DNA of 8,753 nt from Planctomycetota bacterium (GCA_021785155.1 JAJYGE010000390.1:1-8753); one strand, 5' to 3'; counted from the stretch's first letter, positions 1 to 5,747 are shown. Notes: generated by a model not told the origin, from the sequence alone. A program made the numbers and translations.

Positions 1-300
1 CAATTGATCCCGCTTCGGCAGGCTTCTTCTCAACGCCAAAAGTCCCTGAAAGAATTTTCGCAGCTTCTTACGCCGAATGGCCATTTCCTTATTTCGGCGT
101 CCGTTGCTCTTGGCCAACACCCACAGCTCATCGGGTTCCTGTGATAACTTCACCTCCACACCACCCCGAACTTCCGTCCATGGCTTATCCAGTAATTTTT
201 GTTCAACGGCACGCAACTTCCCGTTGGGGGTGCCGACCAGATAATCAATCCTCCGATTCCGCAGGTCCAGCAGGTTCTTCTCGGTGGGTATGCTCGTGCT
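1..300 (-). pseudogene. DDE transposase remnant (IS1634/IS4-like), 5'-truncated
   Basis: Reading the minus strand from about 300 down to 1 gives one open frame of about 100 residues. It contains IPTEKNLLDLR, YLVGTPNGKLRAVEQKLL, PWTEVRGGVEVKL and a basic tail (ELWVLAKSNGRRNKE). This order (GIPTEE.., LVGTPKGRL, PWxEVRxGVEVKL, ELYVLAxSxxRxxKE) is how I remember a common DDE transposase group, usually labelled IS1634 or IS4-like. No start codon or catalytic N-terminal part is present: homology fades at about 290-300, just beyond the 3' end of the neighbouring gene at 333. The 5' half has therefore been lost. The other end runs off the window, so whether the C-terminus is intact is unknown. The family name is from memory of motif style; the fragment status is seen directly. 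Confidence 0.72.
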
Positions 301-332
301 TCCGCGCCGTAAATTCCCAATTGCGGCATATG

Positions 333-1253
333 TCAGGAGTTTTGGTATTCCTCTTCGAAATACCGGCGCGGATCCACGCCCTCAAGGTAGAACTCCGCAG
401 CGTCCCGAGTGCGTAGCACTGAGAATTGGCCTCCGCGCTCCGCGATGTGAAGCGCGTCGTGCCCCTTCAGCTCAAGTTGACAAACTACGCATCGTAAGGT
501 GCTCGGCAACACGAAGCTCTCCCAGTAAAGCTCATCGCCAACCAGCTTCGGATCCGTAGAACGAATAATCTCGCCCGAAATCAGGCAATCGTTGCCGCAT
601 GCAGGACACGGGGCAGTCTTCGCCGGACCTCGGAACGCGAGCCGGTAGGGTCCGAAGGTCGCTCGGCGCTCTGCCACATCCTCCGGCTGGAGCAAGCCAA
701 ACTTGGTCTTGTGGTCGACAATTTTTTTCATCACTTCGCCAAGCAATAGCTTGGCCGCCGCCGCCACCATCTCGCCAGCGGCCTTTGCATCGTCGTCCGT
801 CAGAACATCGGCCAGATCCAACTTGACCGCTTTCAGCAGTTTTTGGAGAACGCGGTAGTAGTCGGCGAGCCATTTCTCTGTCGGGAATTCCGCGAAAGCG
901 TCCGCTGACGTATGCAACTCCTCGTTGCGTCGTTCCATCAATGACATACAAAACGCGAAATCTGCTTTCGTGAAATCCGCCGATATTAGACAGCACCTTG
1001 CGAACACAGTCTTGGCGTGGACTGACTTCGCGCTGCTCGCGTCGCCGATCCCGCATGCGAAGAGGACGGCCTCGGGCGTTTGGGGATCTGCCAGAAGCGA
1101 TGGATGTACGTTAGCAAGTACAGCGCGTCCTAAGAACTCGAGGCCGATGGTCGCCCAGAATGGGAATACCTCGCTCCCGCGGCTCTCCGTCTCGAAGGCT
1201 CGCTGGATATATAATTTGGCCTTTGCAATGAGCGCATCTTTATCCCAAAGCAT
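333..1253 (-). CDS. HEPN-like zinc-ribbon protein of unknown function (306 aa)
   Basis: A soluble protein with no signal peptide or membrane segment. Residues 1-150 are largely helical, with FPFWATIGLEFLGRA at 30-44 and ERRNEELH at 107-114. R109 to H114 fits the R-x4-6-H signature of HEPN ribonuclease/nucleotide-binding folds. Residues 216-258 form a zinc ribbon: CPACGNDC (C216, C219, C223) and CVVC (C255, C258). The tail is acidic (YFEEEYQNS). The frame is open upstream to 1592, but ATG at 1251-1253 is chosen because AGGAG (1261-1265) lies 7 nt before it and the longer version would overlap the dioxygenase over most of its C-terminal half. The Shine-Dalgarno overlaps the dioxygenase TAG stop, so the two genes are probably translationally coupled. 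I recall similar hypothetical proteins, but no function. The HEPN assignment rests on one short motif and helical context and is an inference. Confidence 0.82.
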   Translation of the reverse strand: MLWDKDALIAKAKLYIQRAFETESRGSEVFPFWATIGLEFLGRAVLANVHPSLLADPQTPEAVLFACGIGDASSAKSVHAKTVFARCCLISADFTKADFAFCMSLMERRNEELHTSADAFAEFPTEKWLADYYRVLQKLLKAVKLDLADVLTDDDAKAAGEMVAAAAKLLLGEVMKKIVDHKTKFGLLQPEDVAERRATFGPYRLAFRGPAKTAPCPACGNDCLISGEIIRSTDPKLVGDELYWESFVLPSTLRCVVCQLELKGHDALHIAERGGQFSVLRTRDAAEFYLEGVDPRRYFEEEYQNS

Positions 1254-1260
1254 ATCTAAT

Positions 1261-1265
1261 CTCCT
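1261..1265 (-). promoter_or_regulatory. Shine-Dalgarno that fixes the start of the zinc-ribbon gene
   Basis: The minus strand reads AGGAG, 7 nt before ATG at 1251-1253. It overlaps the TAG stop (1264-1266) of the dioxygenase, so ribosomes finishing the first gene sit on the second gene's binding site. Confidence 0.75.
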
Positions 1266-1956
1266 ACGATACGACAATTCGCTCGATGGTTCGCTCGCTG
1301 TCCGAAGCCATGGCACCGCCTCCACGGCCATGGAGAGTGCGCCAATTATCGATGATGAGCACCGTGTGAACGCCCCAATCAATGTGGATCGGGTTTGACA
1401 AAGCAAGACATCGGCCCCAAGTCGTGGCGGCCTCGGCGGTGGCTGGAATCGGGAACATGCACGCGGCGTCCCACCGCACGAATGCACCCGCCCCGAATAG
1501 CACGGTCGCGTAGAATGCGGTCGGACCGCCGCGAACGGCCCAGACGCGACGCCTAAGAATTCTGGACACGCCGTCGGAACGTAGAAGCTCACTGAGGGGT
1601 TGTATCATCGTGGGGCGGACTGGCTCAGTGCAGACATTGCGGAGAACCACGTATCGTGGCGGAACCGCATGGGTTGCAAAGTCGGTATGGAGCGGGAACT
1701 CGCCGCGTCCATAGATCCCAGAGAGAGACCGCGAGGGCGCATCTTCGCGGTTCCGTATCACGAGTTTCTCTATTATCCCGGACGGGCGATGCAGCGGTTT
1801 GCCGAGCCACCGGGCAATATCAAGGAAACGGTCCGTAGTCACGTCCGGGATTTTCGCCCATCCACGTTCCCGAAGCAGGTCACCCATGGCGACAGGATAC
1901 CGCCGCGCTGCAATTTTGGCAATCCCGTCGCGGAAATAATTGGGACAGGTTACCAA
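1264..1956 (-). CDS. TauD/TfdA-like Fe(II)/2-oxoglutarate dioxygenase
   Basis: About 230 residues. Family knowledge: these enzymes use Fe(II), O2 and 2-oxoglutarate to hydroxylate or cleave a substrate in the cytoplasm. The facial triad is visible: H90 and D92 in FPLHTDFATHAVPPRYVVLR, and the distal histidine H209 in DNWRTLHGRG. R222 or R226 (SERTIERIV) is the likely 2-oxoglutarate carboxylate binder. The N-terminal GWAKIPDVTTDRFLDIARWLG matches the usual lead-in. Length is at the short end of the family but all core elements are present. The start is uncertain: TTG at 1954-1956 lies 15 nt from a strong AGGAGGG, an in-frame ATT at 1960-1962 lies 9 nt from it, and the first ATG (1885-1887) has no clear ribosome binding site. 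The substrate cannot be read from sequence. The gene is the first of a coupled pair with the HEPN-like zinc-ribbon gene. Confidence 0.87.
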   Translation of the reverse strand: MVTCPNYFRDGIAKIAARRYPVAMGDLLRERGWAKIPDVTTDRFLDIARWLGKPLHRPSGIIEKLVIRNREDAPSRSLSGIYGRGEFPLHTDFATHAVPPRYVVLRNVCTEPVRPTMIQPLSELLRSDGVSRILRRRVWAVRGGPTAFYATVLFGAGAFVRWDAACMFPIPATAEAATTWGRCLALSNPIHIDWGVHTVLIIDNWRTLHGRGGGAMASDSERTIERIVVS

Positions 1957-1971
1957 TTGAATTGAATGTGT

Positions 1972-1978
1972 CCCTCCT
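1972..1978 (-). promoter_or_regulatory. Strong Shine-Dalgarno for the dioxygenase, at the edge of repeat R
   Basis: The minus strand reads AGGAGGG. It is 15 nt from the TTG used for the longest reading frame and 9 nt from an in-frame ATT. It falls inside the first bases of repeat copy 1; the matching site in copy 2 reads AGAAGGG. The start of translation therefore depends on the junction with the repeat. Confidence 0.5.
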
Positions 1979-2285
1979 GTGATCCGCGTCCGTCATTGAT
2001 CATTGGAACATGAAAATCTGTTGTCGTCGTAAGCAATATGAGAAAAGCGATGGCGATATGGTGTGCGGGTAGGGCATCTTATCCCCTTCGGGCGGCGGTG
2101 GCGGCGGAACGGATGAATCAATCCCCGGTGCGATGGACGGCATCGATGCTGACGTGCATTGAAGCAATCTTGGCCGCGGGGCCTGTGACAGATTCCGCCA
2201 GGTCTTTCGGGGCCAAAGCCTTAACGTTTTAGCGCTGTTGCGCATTATCCCTCTTACTGCCACCCTATAGCCTTCCCGATGAATA

Positions 2286-2302
2286 GTTCAGACCTGCTGA
2301 AC
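2286..2302. repeat. Small hairpin GTTCAG / CTGAAC
   Basis: A perfect 6-bp stem with a 5-nt loop (ACCTG) inside the 514-bp insert. No T-tract follows, so it is not a convincing terminator. Confidence 0.35.
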
Positions 2303-2441
2303 AATGTTCTTTGACAAATGAATAACAGGCCTGCATCAATGGCTCCGTCTCAGCCATGAGGATCGCTCTGTTCCCGGTAAAAGCCCGACGCTCGCGCCCA
2401 CTCCGCGCAATTCTGAAATTACTGACCAATACTGTAAAACG

Positions 2442-2461
2442 ACTCCTAACTCCTAAATTCT
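2442..2461. repeat. Heptamer tract (AACTCCT)n, first block
   Basis: ACTCCT, AACTCCT and AAATTCT follow each other at a 7-bp period. The 20 bases are repeated exactly at 2634-2653. Soon after comes a GC hairpin (GGCGGC-CACA-GCCGCC, 2477-2492). Confidence 0.8.
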
Positions 2462-2500
2462 CGATTCTAAATGCTGGCGGCCACAGCCGCCCCAAAACAT

Positions 2501-2612
2501 CTTGAGCATCTTGAGCACCTTGAACCAAACCCGCTAAAATCAACGCTCCTATCCACATGCTCAACTTGAGCACCTTGCCCCCGAACTTGAGCATCTTGAG
2601 CAACTTGAAATT
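2501..2612. repeat. Two clusters of a 9-bp repeat (CTTGAGCAN)
   Basis: Cluster A (2501-2527) has three units: CTTGAGCAT, CTTGAGCAC, CTTGAACCA. Cluster B has units at 2565-2573, 2574-2582, 2586-2594, 2595-2603 and 2604-2612, all starting CTTG. The 9-bp period would keep a reading frame, giving LKMLK/VLKL-like peptides on the minus strand, but no gene signals accompany it. Confidence 0.8.
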
Positions 2613-2625
2613 CGCAAGGTCTTTT

Positions 2626-2666
2626 AACTCCTAACTCCTAACTCCTAAATTCTGGCGGTCCCGCCG
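2626..2666. repeat. Heptamer tract (AACTCCT)3 AAATTCT plus GC hairpin, second block
   Basis: Three perfect tandem copies of AACTCCT (2626-2646), then AAATTCT (2647-2653), then GGCGG-TC-CCGCC (2655-2666). The order heptamers, AAATTCT, GGCGG hairpin is the same as in the first block 185 bp upstream. Confidence 0.8.
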
Positions 2667-2776
2667 CGTTGCAGAATCGGTCACAGCCCCTTGGCCCTCC
2701 GTCAACCCGTAATTATGGATGGAACCGAGTACTGATGCTATAATCATTCAATGTAAGGGATTCACTAATTGGCGGC

Positions 2777-2806
2777 TTGAGTTTTCGATGAAACTTGACC
2801 GATAAT
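2777..2806 (+). promoter_or_regulatory. Candidate promoter of the SocA-like gene, with palindrome
   Basis: TTGAGT (2777-2782) and GATAAT (2801-2806) are separated by 18 nt. Transcription would start near 2813, which leaves a short leader before ATG 2832 and excludes ATG 2805. The spacer contains AGTTT-N6-AAACT (2780-2795), a possible operator. A second -10-like TATAAT lies at 2739-2744, without a good -35. Confidence 0.4.
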
Positions 2807-2831
2807 GCTGACATGGCCCATACAGAGAGAT

Positions 2832-3389
2832 ATGATGATTTTTCACTTTAATCTTACGAAAACCATCCAGGCCAGTGCCGTTTTACTCAAGGCGGAGCCG
2901 AATCACTGCATGAGCCGCCTGCGACTTCTGAAGCTCCTTTACATCGCTGATCGCGAATCACTGACTGAGCGAGCCCGGCCAATTACCGGAGATTGCCCGG
3001 TGGCCATGGATCATGGGCCGGTCCTGACCAACACCTACGACCTCATCAAGGGTGAAAGCTACAACGCGCCACAATGGGAAACATATATTCAGAGCCGGGG
3101 TCGTGACTCCGTTCTGGTTTCGGAGCCCGGCGTTGGCAGCCTGTCAAGATACGAAATCGCCAAGCTGCACAGCGTAGAGCACAGATTCCAGAATCGTGAC
3201 GATTGGGAGATTGCCGAATTCACCCACACCTTTGACGAGTGGATCAGGAACATACCCCCGAAAGGTTCATCCAAGGCGATCCCAGTTGAGGATATTTTAG
3301 CAGCCACCGGCACATTGCAACTGAAAGACAAAATTGCCGCGGATGCTGCCGCCGAAGCGTCTGCCGCACGCCTGCTTGGGGCTGTATGA
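2832..3389 (+). CDS. SocA/Panacea-domain (DUF4065) antitoxin-type protein
   Basis: 185 residues from ATG 2832. The frame is open to an ATG at 2805, but that one has no ribosome binding site, while AGAGAG (2825-2830) precedes 2832/2835. The family core is visible: FNLTKTIQASAVLLK at the N-terminus, then MSRLRLLKLLYIADRESL, RPITGDCPVAMDHGPVLTNTYDL, and DDWEIAEFTHTFDEWI before a small, alanine-rich tail. Family knowledge: Panacea/SocA proteins are found in prophages and plasmids and commonly neutralise a toxin encoded by the adjacent gene; Caulobacter SocA is also a proteolytic adaptor for its toxin. Here the next gene starts 5 nt downstream but is broken by insertions. This antitoxin is therefore apparently orphaned. 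The gene sits between two direct copies of repeat R. Confidence 0.85.
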   Translation: MMIFHFNLTKTIQASAVLLKAEPNHCMSRLRLLKLLYIADRESLTERARPITGDCPVAMDHGPVLTNTYDLIKGESYNAPQWETYIQSRGRDSVLVSEPGVGSLSRYEIAKLHSVEHRFQNRDDWEIAEFTHTFDEWIRNIPPKGSSKAIPVEDILAATGTLQLKDKIAADAAAEASAARLLGAV

Positions 3390-3476
3390 CGCAATGATGG
3401 CCGGTGACACATTCCTGCTTCCGGATTTTGATGATCATCTCTGGGAGCCTGTCCGAGTAATGGCCGGGATTGCGAT

Positions 3477-3574
3477 GGGTCTGAAATGTCCCGTATGCGC
3501 GACGGAGGATTGAGCCGACTCTGAATATGAGTCTGCGAGATCCGACAACAAAGCAGACGGGGCATTTCAGGCCC
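3477..3574. repeat. Hairpin-like inverted repeat inside the MITE-like element
   Basis: GGGTCTGAAATGTCCCGT (3477-3494) pairs with ACGGGGCATTTCAGGCCC (3557-3574), 16 of 18 bases. A smaller palindrome GACTC-TGAATAT-GAGTC lies between them (3517-3533). The whole could fold as a nested hairpin or be the remains of a smaller element. Confidence 0.6.
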
Positions 3575-3575
3575 A

Positions 3576-3585
3576 CCCAAAGGGG
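3576..3585. repeat. Target duplication, left copy (CCCAAAGGGG)
   Basis: Identical to 4903-4912; the two copies immediately flank the IS. Confidence 0.85.
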
Positions 3586-3732
3586 CATAAGCGCTAACTT
3601 AACAGAGATGGCTTTCGTTTTCGTTTGCCGTGGCAAAGACCCTTGCGAATCGCTGGCCAGTAGTATAGGACGTTTTCCAATCCGATGGGCGGAATAATTG
3701 CAGTCACCAGTTCTCTGAATATAAAGCAGTGT

Positions 3733-4848
3733 TCACGCCACCGACTTCGCTGGGCTTGGATCGCTGTATCCCCAGGGGGAAAAATGCTCGGCTTGTCGCC
3801 AGAGTTTTTCAACCAGCAGAGCTACAAATAGCTTGCCGTTGAGCCAGGCCCGCGAACTGCCATCGGTTCGCTTGGGCAACAATCCCAAGCCCATGATTGA
3901 TTTCATTCGCTTAAATATCAGTTCAATCTGCCAGCGTAGTCGATAGGTCCTTAGCACCTCACGGGTGGGCATTTCCTTAGCACTCACGCTGGTCCAAATT
4001 AATACATAATGTGCCATCTTTCGGCCTGACCGCCCGAGCTTGCGATCTCGATAACTGGCCATTCGGCGGCGACGCTGCAACTCCCTCAGGGCGCTGGCCC
4101 GGCTCCGCTTGACCGCTAACAGACGGCCTTTATACCACTGCGTTGGCCCCTTTACCCAAGCCGTCCATTCAGCAGCCTGCCCCACCTTCAATATGCTAAT
4201 ACGCTTGAATACCTCTATGAGCCTGCCATTCTTTTGATCGTATAGCGGCAACGACATGGGGTTGAGCCGCACCAGCACCTCGCCCCCTCGGCTTCTTACG
4301 CTTTCCACGCCTGGGGGCGTGCTATAGCCGCGATCCCCCAGAACGATATCTCCGGTTCGTATTGGAAATCGCGCAAATTTTTCACCGCCACGCACATCCG
4401 TGAGTTCAAAATGTGTACAACTTAGGCTCGATAAGTCCACACACCAGTGCACCCGCCACAGGCTGCCGGTTTCCCCTTGCTCTCGAACCGTACTGGCATC
4501 CACGGCCAGTAAACGGCGGCCGGTCACTGACGGAACCTCTTGGTTCCACGAGGATTTGGCAAGCCATGCCAGCCATCGCTCGGAGGCGCGTAAGCGCTTG
4601 AATACCGCTACCGCAGATACCTGTCCCCATCCCGCCAGCGTAATACGTGCGGCTGACTCCCGCAGAGAACAGCCATCCGCCAAGTGCAGAAGCAGCATCC
4701 GTAGCAACGCCGAGGGATTCTTAACGCTTCGCGTCCGCCGCAAGGCCCCCAGCTCTCGGGCCTTGAGTTCCCAGCCCTTGGGCATCAGGTCAGCCAATAT
4801 TCCCCACTGTTCGTCCGCTCGTGCCGTCCATAGCTGCATGTTTTTCAT
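3733..4848 (-). CDS. IS4-family DDE transposase (371 aa)
   Basis: The enzyme cuts and rejoins the ends of the surrounding IS. The catalytic triad is readable: D117 in LLAVDAS, D172 in IVLGDRGY, and E309 within the IS4 signature Y302-x2-R305-x3-E309-x6-K316 (YRLRWQIELIFKRMK). An N-terminal helical region (residues 1-100, including LLHLADGCSLRESAARI) is the usual DNA-binding part. Length, motifs and absence of internal stops indicate an intact gene. The start ATG at 4846-4848 has no ribosome binding site; see the promoter entry. About 130 bp of untranslated IS sequence lies between the stop and the left end. There is no second open reading frame in the element. Confidence 0.92.
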   Translation of the reverse strand: MKNMQLWTARADEQWGILADLMPKGWELKARELGALRRTRSVKNPSALLRMLLLHLADGCSLRESAARITLAGWGQVSAVAVFKRLRASERWLAWLAKSSWNQEVPSVTGRRLLAVDASTVREQGETGSLWRVHWCVDLSSLSCTHFELTDVRGGEKFARFPIRTGDIVLGDRGYSTPPGVESVRSRGGEVLVRLNPMSLPLYDQKNGRLIEVFKRISILKVGQAAEWTAWVKGPTQWYKGRLLAVKRSRASALRELQRRRRMASYRDRKLGRSGRKMAHYVLIWTSVSAKEMPTREVLRTYRLRWQIELIFKRMKSIMGLGLLPKRTDGSSRAWLNGKLFVALLVEKLWRQAEHFSPWGYSDPSPAKSVA

Positions 4849-4855
4849 ACCGACA

Positions 4856-4884
4856 AATATACACCCGTTATTGTAGTATGTAAA
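4856..4884 (-). promoter_or_regulatory. Transposase promoter, giving a leaderless or nearly leaderless mRNA
   Basis: On the minus strand, TTTACA (4879-4884) and TATATT (4856-4861) are separated by exactly 17 nt. The expected transcription start is at about 4848-4850, the start codon itself. The -35 box is 1 nt from the inner edge of the inverted repeat, so transposase binding at the end could repress transcription (inference). Confidence 0.6.
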
Positions 4885-4902
4885 ATTAAGTTAGCGCCTA
4901 TG

Positions 4903-4912
4903 CCCAAAGGGG
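4903..4912. repeat. Target duplication, right copy (CCCAAAGGGG)
   Basis: Identical to 3576-3585. The element's last bases (TATG, 4899-4902) directly precede it. Confidence 0.85.
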
Positions 4913-5647
4913 GCGGCGTGCTTTTTGGCATCCCTCTGCGGCGCGGCTGCTCGGAGTACCATCTCTCTCAGATACGCCATCGTCGCCGCTTCTTGACGGC
5001 TGCCAAAAATCACGCCGTCGCAACCCGGCGATTACGCGGACAGGCTCCTGCGAGGTCATTTCAGACCCAGCCAAAAACGGAAACAATGTTGTTATTATTC
5101 TGTTCGTTTCGTGGACAGAGAAATATGATCAGGCCTGTGTGCTTCATGGCGGCGAGCACCCTTTCATCAAGCATGAAACATGTGTGCAATACCCAGGTGC
5201 AAAAGTTGTGGCGAACGCAAGGCTGGAGGAACTACGGAAATCGGGTCAACTTCGGCCTAAAGCCGCATTGAGTGCGGGCCTGTTGGCTCTGATCCGCGAA
5301 AAGGCGGAAAACGCCGATCTCCCAACTTTCGCGTATGAAATTCTGCGTGAACAGGGATTCGTTCCGTAAATCGCGGCCAAAATAACGGTGTCCCTTCTAT
5401 GATCCGCGTACGTCATTGATCATTGGAACATGAGAATCTGTTGCCGTCGCAGGCAATATGAGAAAAGCGATGGCGATGTGGTGTACGGGTAAGACATCGT
5501 ATCCCCTTCGGGCGGTTGCGGGGGCGTGTTTTGTTGCTGTTGTTTTCGCTGGGCCGTGGCGGCTTGTGGCCGGGGTGTAGTGGGGCATAATTTCGAATGT
5601 GGTAGCTTCGACGGGGCGGGGTGGCTTGGTGGGGGGATTAAACCGTT

Positions 5648-5665
5648 GCGGGCGGGGACGCCCGC
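5648..5665. repeat. REP-like hairpin GCGGGC / GCCCGC
   Basis: A perfect 6-bp stem with GGGGAC as the loop. It resembles palindromes of the form GCGGG..CCCGC scattered between genes in many GC-rich genomes. Confidence 0.5.
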
Positions 5666-5701
5666 GGTCCCGGTGGGGTGGCGAAGCGTTTTGCGGTGGT
5701 C

Positions 5702-5727
5702 GGGATTGTGGGCGGTGGGGGGGCGGG
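5702..5727 (+). other. Candidate G-quadruplex motif
   Basis: Four G-runs on the plus strand (5702-5704, 5710-5712, 5717-5723, 5725-5727), separated by loops of 5, 4 and 1 nt. A second, weaker group of G-runs lies at 5613-5636. Confidence 0.5.
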
Positions 5728-5730
5728 AGC

Positions 5731-5747
5731 GCGGGCACGATGCCCGC
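5731..5747. repeat. REP-like hairpin GCGGGCA / TGCCCGC
   Basis: A perfect 7-bp stem with the 3-nt loop CGA. No T-tract follows, so it is not a typical terminator. Confidence 0.55.

Larger units (their letters stand above)
2176..2689. mobile_element. MITE-like insert in repeat R copy 1
   Basis: Comparison with copy 2 shows that about 514 bp separates two blocks that are nearly adjacent there. The 7-mer CTTGGCC occurs on both sides (2169-2175 and 2690-2696), as a target duplication would. The ends are inverted repeats: 2178-2198 (GGGGCCTGTGAC, then AGATTCCGC) against the complement of 2671-2690 (GGGGCTGTGACCGATTCTGC), differing by two substitutions and one indel. No transposase is encoded; the only longer frame, on the minus strand at 2265-2603, is simply the translation of short repeats. 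The element is therefore non-autonomous or a decayed relic. The family is not recognised. Confidence 0.6.
1968..2737. repeat. Dispersed repeat R, copy 1 (interrupted at 2176-2689)
   Basis: Positions 1968-2095 match 5388-5515 with about 12 differences in 128 bases, with no gaps. Positions 2101-2173 match 5826-5898 more loosely, and 2697-2737 match 5901-5941 (shared core GTCAAC.CGTA.TTATGGATGGAAC). Both copies are in the same orientation. The three blocks are collinear, so the parent repeat was about 240-250 bp. No convincing coding capacity is seen. The repeat's left edge lies 12 nt upstream of the dioxygenase start, and its right edge abuts the TATAAT at 2739 upstream of the antitoxin gene. 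Nature of the repeat: unknown. Confidence 0.85.
3586..4902. mobile_element. Complete IS4-family element (IS231-like ends), 1317 bp
   Basis: The inverted repeats are CATAAGCGCTAACTTAA (3586-3602) and the complement of 4886-4902 (CATAGGCGCTAACTTAA), 16 of 17 identical. The 10-mer CCCAAAGGGG lies directly outside both ends (3576-3585 and 4903-4912), an exact target duplication. Family knowledge: IS231-type members of IS4 have ends of the CAT...AACTTAA kind and duplicate about 10-12 bp. The single transposase gene is intact, and the duplication is perfect. Both suggest recent arrival, later than the MITE-like element that carries it. Confidence 0.88.
3444..5048. mobile_element. MITE-like element (about 278 bp without the IS) inserted in the partner gene
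   Basis: The ends are inverted repeats: 3444-3475 (GGAGCCTGTCCG, A, GTAAT, G, GCCGGGATTGCGA) against the complement of 5018-5048, with two substitutions and one indel over about 31 bases. The IS and one copy of its 10-bp duplication (1327 bp) account for the rest, leaving about 278 bp with no transposase gene. A TG dinucleotide at both outer edges could be the target duplication: removing 3444-5050 restores the host gene's frame exactly. The family is not recognised. Confidence 0.65.
3394..5369 (+). pseudogene. Partner (toxin position) gene of the SocA-like antitoxin, split by nested insertion
   Basis: The 5' part begins at ATG 3394 (or 3397), 5 nt after the SocA-like stop, and reads MMAGDTFLLPDFDDHL. 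The 3' part is in frame from 5051 to the TAA at 5367-5369: EVISDPAKNGNNVVIILF, then KYDQACVLHGGEHPF, ending LREQGFVP. Joining 3394-3443 to 5051-5369 gives 369 nt, an open gene of 122 residues. The arrangement GDTFLL..HLxxVISDP..VVIxxF..D.xCVLxxGEHPFIxH resembles small, probably beta-rich proteins I recall beside DUF4065 genes. I do not know their biochemical activity. As it stands, the 5' fragment continues into the element and stops at 3511-3513 after 39 residues, so the gene should be inactive. The position and small size support a toxin role, but that is inference. Confidence 0.75.

Noticed and set aside
333..1592. A 419-residue frame that begins about 340 nt upstream of the zinc-ribbon gene's ATG
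   Set aside because: Its first 113 residues overlap the conserved C-terminal part of the dioxygenase in another frame and look random (Pro/Arg/Cys-rich). The internal ATG at 1251-1253 has the ribosome binding site.
2000..2095. Conserved minus-strand peptide ending FSYCLRRQQI(F/L)MFQ in both copies of repeat R
   Set aside because: The nine base differences within this frame are mostly amino-acid changing (six non-synonymous, three synonymous), and the upstream parts of the frames are unrelated. It behaves as a DNA repeat, not a gene.
2301..2340. GTTCTTTGACAAATGAATAA, reminiscent of sequences near CRISPR leaders and containing a consensus TTGACA
   Set aside because: No CRISPR repeats or cas genes follow, and there is no acceptable -10 box at 16-18 nt. 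A chance match or a relic.
2265..2603. Minus-strand frame of 112 residues starting MLKMLKFGGKVLKL
   Set aside because: It is the translation of the 9-bp and 7-bp repeats plus inter-repeat sequence inside the 514-bp insert. There is no ribosome binding site or recognisable domain.
1968..2737. Repeat R as an integron attC site
   Set aside because: The spacing and the ends do not show the GTTRRRY/RYYYAAC core pair or an attC-like overall palindrome, and no integrase is in the window.
4898..5086. Minus-strand frame of 62 residues over the right half of the MITE-like element
   Set aside because: It crosses the element boundary into the host gene, and its composition follows the inverted repeat. 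No domain is visible.
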